Of a stretch of DNA of 64,000 bases, positions 21,500 to 33,800 are shown in pieces. Under the pieces are notes generated by a model, which did not search any database, was not told the origin of the DNA, and worked only from the letters and a program-made list of their open reading frames with translations. This DNA comes from Ustilaginoidea virens (Eukaryota; Ascomycota; Sordariomycetes; Hypocreales; Clavicipitaceae). Numbering within the stretch: position 1 is the first letter of the stretch; each line of letters opens with the position of its first letter. Made by a program: the position numbers and the translations under genes. The stretch spans positions 1,550,001 through 1,614,000 of the forward strand of contig NC_057319.1 of NCBI RefSeq assembly GCF_000687475.1, read 5' to 3'.

Positions 21500-24400
21500 T
21501 TTTAGTATTACTACCTTAGTAATATTTCCTATATAGTAGTATCTTTAAAGTTTTCTAAGGGTTCTTATATCGGTAAATCGTACCCTTTCTACTTTATAAA
21601 TATATTATATTTTTATCTTCGATCTTATGCGTTCTTTACTATAAGTATCTCCTTAACTTTATATTCTTTATATAGGTTTATAGAATCTTAAGGGAGAATA
21701 AATAGGGGCTTAGGTTATATATTAGTTATTACCTAATTAGGTAGTAGATCGGAAGTAGCCTATTTGATTAAATTAATATAGAAAACCAGATAGATACCTT
21801 ATAGGATATTAAGCTAGATATTAAGTGGTAATAAGATAGTAATAATAGTATATTTAGTAGAGACCTAATCTAGCTTTTTATATAGGCGGTTCGTTTTAAT
21901 ATTCTAGAGGTTTAATTATACTTAATCGCCGATCTAGAAGTATTTAGCTAGGCGTTATAAACGGTTAGTAGTATCTTACTATCGTTACTATATAAAGGCA
22001 ATAGTAGCTTAGGCTAATTTCTATCCCTCTTTAAGGTTACTAAGAAAAAGAGCTATATGCCCCTTTAGGGTAATTAAGCTTAGGGTTATCTCTAGGGGTA
22101 GGGCGATAATTAGAATATTAAACCTATTAAGCAGTTAATTTAGGCTAAACCTAGTAATAGATAATATCTAGTTATTTAACGCAAGTTAATATACCGTAAG
22201 ATAGTTTAGCTAATTATACTAATTAAAGGAAATTATAATACGGAGGATTGCTTATACCTTTTAGTTTATTCGCTTTATACTGCTATCGGTTTAGGGATGG
22301 TATACTATAGAAAGAAATTACTTAGTCCCAGCTGATTTATAAAGTATAGACTAAAATTAGCCTATTTAATCTAAACCTCGATCGCTAATAATCTCCTTAG
22401 GAAAACTATAAAAGCGCTACTAGTACTATTAGAACCGCTTTATACAATCTTCTGCTTTTATTAAGTATATAGCTTTTAGCTAGATATATTTTGATAGGCG
22501 GTTTATTATTACTATAAGGAATCGTAGGTTAGATATATTATAGGCAGGAAGGTTAATTATAAAGTCGACCGATATTTGCGACTAAAAGCAGTCTATAATT
22601 AGTAGTAGTTATAGTAAGCCCTAGCGCAATTAATAGCTCTTATATACCCTATAGTATCGGTAATTCTAAATATATCTCGCTACTTTAGACGATATATTAT
22701 TAAAGTGATAATCTTATTATAATAGTTAGAAGGTAGTATTTTTCCCTAGGTAGCCTATAATAGGTAAGTTATAGCAATATTAAATTACTATAGTAGTTAG
22801 GGGCTTAAACGATAGGAGTTATACCTATGCCCGGTAAAAGAGCATACTATATGCATTTAGGGTATAATTAGCAATTTATTCTTATATTGCTGCTTTTATT
22901 GGAAATTATCGTTCCTTATTCGCAATTACTATCTATTGGGCCTAATATATATTATCTTTAGATATTATTTAGTTTTAAATAGTTTAGAGGTAAGAGTCGG
23001 CAAAGATATATAAACTATAGGGTAGGGTGGTCTTTAGGGCTAAAGTTAGTATCTTTTCGCTTTCTATTTTATCTATATTAAGTGCTAAAATAGATAGCGG
23101 TTTTAGGATTTAGCCGATTTATAGCTCTACCCTATCTGCCTTTTATTCCTACTAAGAAAGTATATTAGGGTATTAAGCTTATAACCTAGGCCTATACTAA
23201 AGATAGAAGTTAAAAAGCATTAGAGTCTTAGCCTATTAGGCTTATCGCTTAAATATTTCTTATAATTAGGCGAAATACTTTAGGTTTTTATAGTTAGTAA
23301 AGATAATAAAAGAGGAGGCTACTAAATAGAGTTCTACTAATTACGCCTTAAGGTAAGAGATAACAATAAGGAGTTCCTTATTATATATAATATAGTTTTA
23401 TTCTACATCTAATAAGCGAGCGGAATAATATATAATAAAGTAGAGTATACTATCCTCTCTAATCTACAATAAATAGCTACTAAATGCTATACTAGAGCTA
23501 TTTGCCTTAAAGACTATCTTTTTATTAGGGTCCTATTAGGCGAGAACCGGAGATAATATAAAATACTACTTAAGCGCTTAGAATGCCGCCTTTTTTTCGT
23601 CTAACTATTAGAATAGGACCCTTTTCTTTATTAACCTAACTAAAGGGTTAATAAAGCGGGAGAAGTCTAGGATAAAGTTGCAATAGAAGTTAACAAAACC
23701 GAGGAAACTATAAATGCCTTTTAATTTCGTAAGTGCTTTTTAGTTCTAGATGGCCTTAATCTTTTTAGGGTTTAAATAGATTTCCTTTCCGGCCGTTACG
23801 ATATATCCTAGGTACTAGACCTTTTTTACTACAAAATCGCATTTATTAAGATCTAAATTTAAGCTGGCCTTTTATAATTATCGAAGGACTTCCTTAATGC
23901 GCCCTATATAGTCCGCCTTTAATCCCCCAGTATAGATTAAAATATTATTAAGGTAGGCAATTATAAAGTCTCTTAGTGTATTCCCTAAAGCTCTATTAAT
24001 ATATTTTTAAAAGATTATAAGGGCCCTAATTAGACTAAATAGCGTAATAAGCTATTTAAATAGTCCGAATTGTATATAGAATACGGTTAAGTATTTATCG
24101 CCCTCTATAATATATATCTTATAGAATACTATATATATATCAACCTTAGTAAACTATTTTGCCTAGGAGAGGGATCGTAAGGTCTCTTTAATTAAGGGGA
24201 GGGGGTATTAATCTTAGACTATAACTTTATTAAGGGCCCGATAGTTAATATAAAATCGCTACCTGCTATTCCCCTTCCTAGCTAGTAAGATTAGTACTAC
24301 TACCGATAAGGAGCTTATTTAAATCTATCTTTTATCTATTAAGTTAGTTATTTATCTCTAAACCTTAAGTAATTAGTCTTATAGTATATTATATAATAGG

Positions 24401-26420
24401 CCTTAAAGTAAGTTTAGTTAGCTCCTATCTATAGTCTTTTTAAGTTAAATATAGTAGTCTAATATACCCTAGTATAGAGGGAGATTAAAAGCCTTCTCCT
24501 TATTGAAAAGGTTGGTAAATTCCTATAATTTTATTAGGAGTACCTATAGCTCTTGCGATTATAGGGCAGAGTCTTAATAAGGTAGTAGTATAATACGGAG
24601 GATACATATTATCTTCTATAAGCTTATTATTATAAAAGAAGTCGATTAATCTTTAGAGTATTTCGCTTGCTTTAGTATACTATAGAAGACTAAGCTAAGG
24701 ATATTTACTGTAGTTAAACCTTATTATCTTCTTATTAATTCCTTAACGATAAGGCTACCTATTAATCCGATCTTTAATTAGTAATATTTTGCCTATAGTA
24801 TAATATTATAGTGCTCTATCTAAGGCATCCTAAAGATAATATCGCGTATAAGGCCTAAGATAATATAAAGTATAACTATAGATAGCTATCCATCGATATC
24901 GATTGCTATATAGATAATATAGATAATAGAGGAATATATTACTTTACGTTCTCTTAAATAGCTTTAAATATCTATTACTATTCCGATTTCCCTATATTAT
25001 AATAGGCGGATAGGTTAGAGGCCTAACCATTATACTATTTTTTCGCTTATAGCGCTATAGCAGTTATATCCCAAGTCGATTAAGGTATTAATAAAGGTAT
25101 AGGATTTATATAAGATTAGTACTAAAAAGGGGTATTTATCTATTCGTTTTATAATCTCCTTTAATTCTTTTTATAATCGGGCTAGGGTCTATATATGCAT
25201 TTTAAGCCCTTTAATAAGACTAGGTTTAAAGGCTATTCTTTTTCCTAATTTTTATTACTACTTTCGACCTTTATAATTTATAAATTAAGCGAGGCTACCT
25301 TAGCTATATTGGGTCGGATTATTAGTAGTAGGTGATATATAAACGTCTAATGCTTGGGAGAGCTATATTAAAAGTAAAGGCCTTTTTTCTTATAATCTTT
25401 ATATTATTTTTTAAAAACTTATATTGCCTTAGGAGTATATTGATTACCCTTTGAGTCTAGCTTATTAACGCCCGATATTTATATATCGCCTTTAGAATCC
25501 TAGGTATATATTAGTTAGGAATAGGCCGAGCCCGATTAGTAGTTAATAGTTAGGCTAGTCTCGATATTAATAGCAATTTATTAATAGCGGTTTACTGCTA
25601 AGTAGTAATCGTAATAGGAGACCCTAAGACCGATAATCTTATTAGCTATATAAGCATTAAGTGCCGATTAGAGGTATTCTAGTTTGACTTTTTTAGGCTA
25701 ACCGAAACCGCTAGTAAGTATAAGTTTTTCTTTAAATCGAATGAAGAAGGTAGTAAAAAGTTCCTTTAGGTTTTAGCATAAAGAGTACTTAAGCTTAGTA
25801 ATAGTATGATCCTATTGATATAGGTCTTTAAAGAGATATTAGAGGTATTTAAAGAACTTTATTATATTATAATCGTAAGCTGTATTATTCTCGAAGAAGG
25901 CTACGACCTATAATTAGACTATAGATGAAAGGTTCTAAAAGATAAATATCTATTAAGTCTTTTTATCTCTAATAAACTCCCTATCGACCTTAAGCTTATA
26001 TTATATAAAGGTCTGTTAAGCTATAAATATAGCCTTTTTGCTATTAAAGGGGTCCCCTATTGGGATTAGCTTATGCTTTAGCTGGGTATTCTAAGCAGTA
26101 GGGAGGGGGGCGTTCTATTATACAATTGGAGCTAATTAGGTAGCATTTTAGGAGCTATTTAATTAGTTCGCGAGAAAGGTCTATAGCGAGGCAGTAATAG
26201 CAGTAAGGTGCTATGCGTTAGTCTGTATCTGCGCCTCTATCTACTGTAATTTTACTATAAGCTGCTTTACTTAGGTATGTGTATTACGTTAGGGGCGTTA
26301 TAGCTTTAGGTTTTCTCTACTCAATTCCCCAGGTATGCTTATCTCGATATTTTGTATAGCCTGCATTATTGGCTCTATAATATAAGGTTATAATAGTAAG
26401 GCTGAGAGAGTCTATTTAAA
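21500..26420 (-). pseudogene. Gypsy-A gag-pol, degraded
   Basis: Ty3/gypsy polyprotein on the minus strand. RT: a segment corresponding to AKxFTKVDI...FxKI.I..GD.YLT.F reads at about 24170-24020; the catalytic motif reads AYLNNILIY (YLDD expected) at about 23965-23940; then LDLNKCDF and VRYLGYIV, and the connection FLGFVNFYR. Integrase core sequence is visible near 22650-22540 (region ending in SVDFITDLPA in the better-preserved Gypsy-C copy). The order RT before integrase confirms gypsy rather than copia. Gag and protease are assigned by position to about 26200-24800. It is riddled with transition-type stops and is not functional. Confidence 0.8.
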
Positions 26421-26662
26421 TATAAAGGACTGGCCCTAGGGCTACTGCGAATAGGCGTCGAATGAATATATTAAATAGACTAAGGAGGAAAGAGAGAGGG
26501 CCCGAATAGGGGCCTCTAAGTAGCCTATTTATGCCCGTATATAGCACGGGCCGAGTCTTTAGCGAGCCCTCATAACCCCGTGCAGATACTCCTGAGGCTA
26601 GTCGCAGGCGCAGCCCGAGTCCTAGCCATATTGTGGCGCGGGCGTAGCCCGAGCCCGTGACA
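26421..26662 (-). repeat. Gypsy-A 5' LTR
   Basis: 242 bp, better preserved than the left LTR (ends gcccgtgaca, i.e. TGTCACGGGC on the coding strand). Target duplication gtat follows at 26663-26666. Confidence 0.9.
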
Positions 26663-26666
26663 GTAT

Positions 26667-28819
26667 AGCGGTATAGGGCGTAAAATATCAATTTCTAGCT
26701 CTTTATAAAGGTTAGAAAGCTATTATACCTTACGGATAGTCTTAAGTAATATATTAGATTCAGCTTCTAAAGTAGATAGCACTACTAAAGAGGCTCGCTT
26801 AGAATGCCAGCTAATAGGACCACTATTAATAGTAGTTAGGAAGCCTCTAGTAGATTTAGAGGTTTCTTTATAGCTAGCAAAATCGCTATCAGAATAAGCG
26901 GTTATAATAGGCTGTTAGTTGCTTTTAGTAGTACTAAAGCAAATAGCTAGGTTCTCAGTGCCTTTAAGGTAGCTAAAGCTGCCCTTTACAGCATTTAGAT
27001 GCATATTAATTGCCTTAGATATAAACCGAGAGAGGTATTGCGTAGGAAATGCTAGGTCGGGCCTAGTTATTATTATAAGCTATATTATAGTGCCAGTAAG
27101 GCTCTGATAAAGGCTCTGATCAGTAGGGTTAAGATCTTTTCTACTAGATTCATTTAAAATCCCTAGTTGAAGTGGAATTAGCTAAGGTTTAGTATCCTAT
27201 AAGCCGAATTTAGCTAAAACCTCTGCTATAAATTGGGCTTAGTATAGTTATAATAAACCTTCCTTCCTATTTTATATAATTTATACGCCTAGGAAGAAGG
27301 AAGCCAGATCGCGGTCTTCTATAGTATAGACCTTATGAAATTTCCTTTTTATCTGGTTAATATAAGTTATATTTAGACTAACTAATAGGCAGTTGTTAAT
27401 ATAAGTGACGATAAAGGTATTGGTTTGCTTATTATAAAAGATGGCAGCATTAGAGGCTAAAGGTAAAAAACCTTTACTAGAAATCAGGTCTTTTAGCTGG
27501 TATTGCTTTTCGCGGGGTGCTTATTTTAGCCCGTATAGGGCCTTCTTTAATAAAATAGCTTACTTAATAGAGGGGTTAAAGCCGGCTTCTTTAAGTAAAG
27601 TTAGTAGCCGTTAGCGCTATATATTAGACGAAAGCTTGCTATCAGTTAGTAGACTTTCCGTAAATTTAAGAAATCCATTAGGGATATCTATATAAATAGT
27701 CTTAGAAAGTTCGCTATTAAGGAAGTCACCTATAAAGTCGATCTGCTCTATTTCCTAATTATTACTCGCTGCTAAAGCTAGTATAACCCTCTAGGTAGGT
27801 GGGATAGAGGTAGAAGTATAGGTATACTAGAAGTCCTTTCCTTCAATTTGCATAAAGCCCTTAATAACTAATCTAGCCTTATATTTTATAGGCTAATTAT
27901 TAGCATCCTTTTTAACCTGAAAAATAGGCCTATTGCGTATAATTTTCTTATTAATAGGAACGCTAGACTTAGGAATAAATTGGAAGACTTTAGTATCTAA
28001 AAGCTGCTTAAATTCCTTAAATAGTGCTTTTATCTAAAGGTCTTTTTTAGGGCTTTATAGCACATCCTTCCAGCTATTTAGCGTGCCATTAGTATTTTTA
28101 GCTAGCTTACGCTTCGCTTTATAGCAGGAATCCTATATTAGGTGGTATAAATCCTAGTTAGGGAATAAGTCGGTAGGGCTAGTAGGGCTAGTAGGGCCAG
28201 TATGGCTAGTAGGGCTAGTAAGGTCGGCAAAAGTAAGGCTAGTAAGGATATCTATAAGGTCATCCTTTGCAATAGCTAGGGACTATATTCTAAGACGGTC
28301 ATCTAAGGTAGCATTAGTATTAATAACGCTAATATTAATAGAGTCCGGCATACTTTTCAAATCATCCGGTATAGTATTAGTAATACTAGTAAGGTTAGTA
28401 GAGTTAGTAGGGTCAGGAATGCTTTCTAGGTCATCCAGTAAAATAGTAGGTTCTCTGCTAGATACCCCCTCTAAACCTGTATTTTGCCCTCTATAAAAGT
28501 CTCCTTTTAGGTCATTAGAAATAGGGCCTATACCTTCATTTTTGTAGATAAAGGTAATAAAAGTCATTTTAGTAATAACCTTCTTTTTTAGAAGGTAGAT
28601 TAGGTAAGTATTATTACTTAGAGTAGTAAGGAGCCTACTAGGCTCGGTATAGGGCGCTAATTTACGGCTTTTTATACGTTTTTCGTATAGTATAAGCACT
28701 TTAATAGCTGCTCTAATAGCACTAAGGTTAATAAGGTTAGGGTAGTGCTTTGGTGTTATCTAGTTATAGTCCTTTAATAGCTCCTAATAGGGACTAGAAG
28801 GTCTATTAGTAATAGCTAT
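26667..28819 (-). pseudogene. Copia-1b pol (integrase C-part, RT, RNase H N-part), degraded
   Basis: Continues the RNase H cut at 5359, then RT and the IN-RT linker going right. The RT catalytic motif corresponds to about 27405. The Ser/Thr/Pro/Asp-rich linker has an open piece at 28283-28699 (LILYEKRIKSRKLAPYTEP...TNLTSITNT). It ends at the Copia-D LTR inside integrase. It is heavily RIP-mutated. Confidence 0.82.
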
Positions 28820-29545
28820 TGTTGAAATCAGCGCCTTTTTAGCTGTATTTTGGTACTGGTCTCGCTACCGTACGACGTCTCTACGTTGAGATATCGCGGT
28901 GGCTATACCAGGCGCTATGGTGGGGCACAGCGCCCCACAACGCCGATTACAGTGGGCCACAGCGCCGGTCACGGCACCGGCACAGCGCCCCACAGCCGGC
29001 CACAGCGGCCGGTCACAGCGGGCCACAGGGCCCACAATAGGCGGCGCATTTCTATGGGATTACCAAATGGGCAAACCAGCACTTTCGGCCTTCTACATAC
29101 AGTCACCCGCTATACCGGTTATTTACGGCAGACCGATATAGGGCTTCCGGCCCGTACGGCAGGCTTTTATAGGGCATCCGGCATACCGCTACAAGCCATT
29201 GGGCTTGGTTGGGTAGGCATTGGGTAGGCACTGGGTAGGATATTGGGCACAGACTGGGCATAGTTGGGCAGACCGACTTTTCGTTGGGTTTTTCGCTATT
29301 TTTGCGGTTTTTCATTATTTTCAACCACTTCTTCAAGATGGTAGAAATATGCCTAAAATTCCCTCTTTCTAGCTAGAATAGTAACCAATAATTAGAATCA
29401 GATTTCCCTGATATCTTTGCTCTGGTCAACCCTGTGTGTGCGTTTTTAATCTTTAACCAGCTTATTTTATTCTGCAATGCCTTGTATGCCACTGTCGGTA
29501 CTTAGTATACTTTCCAATAGTGTTTTGAGTCACCATTTTGCAACA
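28820..29545 (+). repeat. Copia-D 5' LTR
   Basis: 726 bp with a strikingly GC-rich core (28920-29060) built of gccacagcg-like and ccggccacagcggccgg repeats, and a second set of ttgggtaggca repeats at about 29209-29260. Confidence 0.9.
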
Positions 29546-29559
29546 GGTTATGAGCCCGG
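29546..29559 (+). other. Copia-D primer binding site (initiator tRNA-Met half)
   Basis: ggttatgagcccgg immediately follows the LTR end TTGCAACA. Twelve bases (GGTTATGAGCCC) are complementary to the anticodon arm of eukaryotic initiator tRNA-Met. Confidence 0.8.
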
Positions 29560-29824
29560 TGTCTTAAGGCTTCCAGCTTAAGACTTTTTTACGCTAACTT
29601 AGGATTTTAACGCATTTGGCAGCTAACCTTCCAGAAATCTACTAATAAGGGACTGATCATCCCAGATTTAGGAACCTAGCTACCATACCAAGCTGTAATA
29701 CATCCTTGCAATAGGAGTTTCTAAGGTTATTCCTTAACGCAGCTTTCTTCTAGTTTTATCTAGATTTTCAGTCTTAATTTTCTTCGCATTTTTAAGATTT
29801 TCCGGCACCTTTTCTCTTCCTATA

Positions 29825-30800
29825 ATGGCTAGTCAGAACGTTCCTGCTAATAACCCAGGCCACAATAACCCAGGCCACAATAACCCAGGCTACTAAGTCC
29901 CTGATACGGCAGAGGTAGAAGAATCTAATAATGACTAGGAAATTGCCTAGCTTAGGGAAGACCAATAGGAAATGAGAAAAGAATTTAACTATAAATTTAA
30001 TCGAATTAATTCTAAAATCGATTTTTTGGCTGATAAGGTGGGCACCTTAGTAGACAGACTAATTAAGCCTACTGCTAGCCCATCATCACAGGATATAATG
30101 GATGTGGATACCTTCCAAACCCCTATGGGTAAAGGAAATAATCTACTATTACTACCTAAAGCCTAGCAACCCCTGCCGGTTCCATCCAGTATTAGCAGCT
30201 AAATTAGCGCTATAGCTATCAAGGAACTAGCTAAAACAGCTAACAGATTCTAGGAATCCTAAAAGCTAAGGGGGGTATCTAACTTCGACTAATAGAAATA
30301 GGCCCTTATAATTCAACTTAGGGCACTTAATATCGCCAAATTCATCGAAAATCCTTCTATTGCCAGTAGTTTTAACGATTCAGAGCAAGCACTTTTACTA
30401 TTACTTATTAAGAATAGTTGCACAGAAGGACCAGCTGCCGCTATCAACTGGTATACTAACCCAGAGTCAGCCTTTACGTTACTCACCAAATAGTATTCTC
30501 ACTCATCAGATATATAGCGGACCCACCTATACCCTGCCTTCTATCAACTAAATTTTATAGGCTATAAGGGTACCTTAGAATCTTTTAACGCCTCTTTTAA
30601 TAGCTACCTATCTAGGCTGTAAATTTTAGGCTCCTATATATAACCTTTCGACTAAATCAGCCAATATTTATATGCTGTAGAAGGGGTCTTTTTTTAGTAG
30701 GCAGAACGGCACCGCATAATGATGAGAATCGCCTATACTCAGGGAAATACATCAAATATTAACCTGCAATTTTATATGGTTGATTTACTGGAAGAATAAT
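29825..30800 (+). pseudogene. Copia-D gag
   Basis: Opens with ATG at 29825 (MASQNVPANNPGHNNPGH), where NNPGH is encoded by three tandem 15-bp repeats (aataacccaggccac). It then hits a TAA. A later open piece (29972-30166) contains EFNYKFNRINSKIDFLADK, a possible coiled coil. The C-terminal half is homologous to Copia-1 Gag (AIKELAKTANRF...; IQLRALNIAKFIENPSIA). No zinc knuckle was seen. Stops are mostly TAG/TAA. Confidence 0.75.
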
Positions 30801-33800
30801 GCATTAAAGGGTCATTAGTAGCAAGGGCTACCACCTACCTCGCAAAGGTCAAGGGTGCCGCTACTAACAACAACAGTAGCAAGCCAGCTAGTAATAATAC
30901 TAGCAAGGGTGGTAAAAACACTATTACTAATGCCAACAAAAAGAAATAGGGGTCTTCTTCTACCCAACAATAAGGGTCTTCTTCAGCCATATAAGGCAAG
31001 CCGGAAAATAAGAAGAAGAAAGAAAAGAAAGATTCAGCTAATAAAGCAGATACCCTATAAAAGACCGACGAAAAGACTATTAATTCCTTTATATTAGGGA
31101 ATTATAACACTCTAAGTCTTATACCCAGTTAGACAGCCTATTCTTCCTTCCAGGACTGCAAATATATGCAATTTCTAGCTACTAGCTATAGTGCACAATC
31201 CGGTGGGAAAACGCCAATAGATTCCTTGCTCTACGATACTGGTTCTACGGTGTATATTATCAACGATAAAAAGCACTTTACCTACTTCTAATACTATACC
31301 GGAAATAGACTAGTCATCAGCATAGGTGGTGGCCCAATCAAGCCCAGTGGGTGGGGCATAGCGCGTTTTACCGTGCTATAGGGCACTAACCCACCTTAGT
31401 AGGGCACCTTAGAGCTAACTAACGCCCTTTTCATACCAGCTTTTGATATTAATATCTTTAGCAGCGTTAAACACTATTTAAATCGTAGCAGTATTTAGGG
31501 CCAAAGCCTAGTTAACAGCAATAATAAGTGCATTAGGCTTCTTAATTTTAAGAAGTATAGCTTCTTTTTACAACAAAAAGGGGTAGATTCGCCGTTTTTA
31601 CACTATACCAGCCAACCGGCTTTATATAGTATCTCGGTCGAATTACCTGCCCTAGCTAACCTAGAAGAATACGAGGAATATCCCCTGCCAGAGGATTTAC
31701 CTACCCTACTAGCTGACTCGGACTATCCACTAGCTAATTCGCAAGCTACCCCACCAGCTAGTCCTGGTTTTTCGGTGGTACCAAAAGAGGCTACTATTCC
31801 CAATACAGCCTAACCACCACAGAGGGCCCCGGTCGCCCTCAACCCAGCCCCAGTATCAGCAGCTAATATTAAGTATCAAAAGCTGCTATTACTAGCCGGA
31901 CTTTAGCACATCCGGCTTGGGCATATCGGAATCCAACTTTTAAAGAAAACCTGTGCATTAACCACAGGGTTACCTGATCTCAGTAAGGTAAAGGATTCTG
32001 ATTTTAACTGCATCGCCTGTAAAAGGGTAAAGTCAGTTCGGCGTTTTACATTAGGGGCTATACCAGACCCTATGCATTATTTGGATATCATAGAGGGTAA
32101 TATCTTCTAAATTAACCCTCTACTATACAACAAACGCCCTATTTGCCTCATCTTAGTTGACCGGAAATCACGCTTCCGTTAGGTATATTTACTATCTAAT
32201 AAGGAGGGACCCACGGTATTCCTAGTATTATAGGGGTTCTTCTAAGGTCTTTAGAATCGCTACGGCAAATTAGCTATTGAATTCCACTATAATAGTGGTA
32301 AGGAAATCAACGATGTTATTATAGCCTGGCTAGCTCTTAAGGGTATAGATTTTTTAACCTCTTCCCCTTATATTTATGAGCAAAATAGGTTAGTAGAACG
32401 CTTTATACGGGTTATCGTTGACCGACTTAGAGCTACTATGCTTTGGTCTTAGTTACCTTCTTACCTTTGGTCTGTAGTGATTCTTAGTATTACTACTTTG
32501 GTAAATCTAATAGTAGTCTTAAACCGTTCCTTATTACCTTTCGAGGAATTAAAAAAGGACTTTCCGGAAATTATATACTACTACCTACCCGACCTTACTA
32601 GCTTTAAGGCTATTAGTGCGGCTATAGAGGTACTAATCCCTCTAGAAAAACGGGTTATTAGCTATAAGCTGGCCCCCCGGACCGAGTCAGGTAGGTTATT
32701 AGCTATACTAGGTAATGGCACCTACCTCGTCTATATCCTATATCGCCGGGTCGTTACTAAGACCTCTTTTATTACTTTCACCTACTAAAATGAAGGTATA
32801 GGCCCTATTTCAAGTGGCCTAGAGGGTATTTTTGATTTCTAACCGCCTTCTAATTTAGAGGGGGTAAATATCGACTAAATTGCTCTAGAAGAGCCTATTT
32901 GGAAATCGCCTCGCCTAAATATGCCTATTTCAGGCTTAGCCGAGGGCACAGGCCTACCACAAGCTACGGATCCAATACAGCCCACGGGCCCACCACAACT
33001 AATAGGCCTAATACAGCATACGGATCCACCACAATCAGCGGGCCTACCACAACTAATAGGCCTACCACAACTAATAGGCCTACCACAACCAATGGGCCTG
33101 CCACAACTAGTGGGCCTACCAATTGGCCCGCCATAGCACTCTGCAATATTTCCCAGTAATTCGCCATCTTTTAATTCTAAATCGCTTTAGCCTAACTCGG
33201 CTTTTCAGCTTAGGCAAGACGGTCCGCTTTCACCGGCTAAGGAAAATGCACCTTTTTCCTATACAAAAAGGCTGCAAATACTAAGAAATGCAGAAAGCTC
33301 TTATCACTAGGAATCTCAACTATAGAGATTTTCTAAATCCGTTATAAAAGTAGGCATACCCCGCATATATGAAAATTCTGACTCGCCCTATATAGAAAAT
33401 TTTTAATAGTCCGAATCTTAAAGCCCTATACATACTGATTTTCTGCGACTTTCCAATATAATAGATTCTGCCTTTTCGCCCGGCTTCCTAGTAAATATAG
33501 CATTTCGCTATAGTAAAACGCTGCCTATACTAGAATATCTAAAATTCGAGAGTCTAGATATCGCCTCAAATAAGAGACTATAGGAGAAAATGTTTCGAGT
33601 ATCAGAAAAGGTGCCTATTTAGCTATACTAGGTTAAGGCTACTAGGGGTAGAATTCGAGGAAGAATATAGCCACGGATACGAGACGTATAAGGTATCCTA
33701 GGTTATGGATACTATAGGTCACTTTTAGATCTATAGGCTGACCAACAGCCTGACCCACAGACTAACCAACAGTCTGACTAATAGTCTGACCTATAGACTG

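Larger units (their letters stand above)
5360..26662 (-). mobile_element. Gypsy-A, Ty3/gypsy LTR retrotransposon expanded by nested insertions
   Basis: Two 242-bp LTRs (5360-5601 and 26421-26662) flank a minus-strand element. The left LTR is followed by taccccccttctcc, a PPT on the minus strand. Target duplication gtat is visible at 5356-5359 and 26663-26666, inside the Copia-1b RNase H. The 21-kb span is far larger than a gypsy element because foreign DNA (about 5.8-21.5 kb) lies between the 3' end and pol. Termini read TGTCACGGGC on the coding strand at the right LTR; the left copy reads TATTACGGGC, two RIP-type transitions. Confidence 0.85.
4295..28819 (-). mobile_element. Copia-1b, 3' half of a Copia-1 family element split by Gypsy-A
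   Basis: The element consists of a 3' LTR (4295-5012), the PPT (rc of ccccctctgatt from 5013) and internal sequence 5013-5359. Gypsy-A is inserted at 5360-26662, and the internal sequence resumes at 26667 and runs to 28819, where Copia-D begins. The break at 5359/26667 falls in the RNase H region; joining the flanks recreates the order seen uninterrupted in Copia-2 (around 43100). The sequence ends inside integrase, so Gag, protease, the rest of integrase and the 5' LTR are absent. It is strongly RIP-mutated. Confidence 0.85.

Noticed and set aside
28850..29227. 125-codon plus-strand open frame in the Copia-D 5' LTR (also 35747-36049 in the 3' LTR)
   Set aside because: It lies entirely inside an LTR, is made of repeats, and has no start context or domain; open frames are expected in GC-rich DNA.
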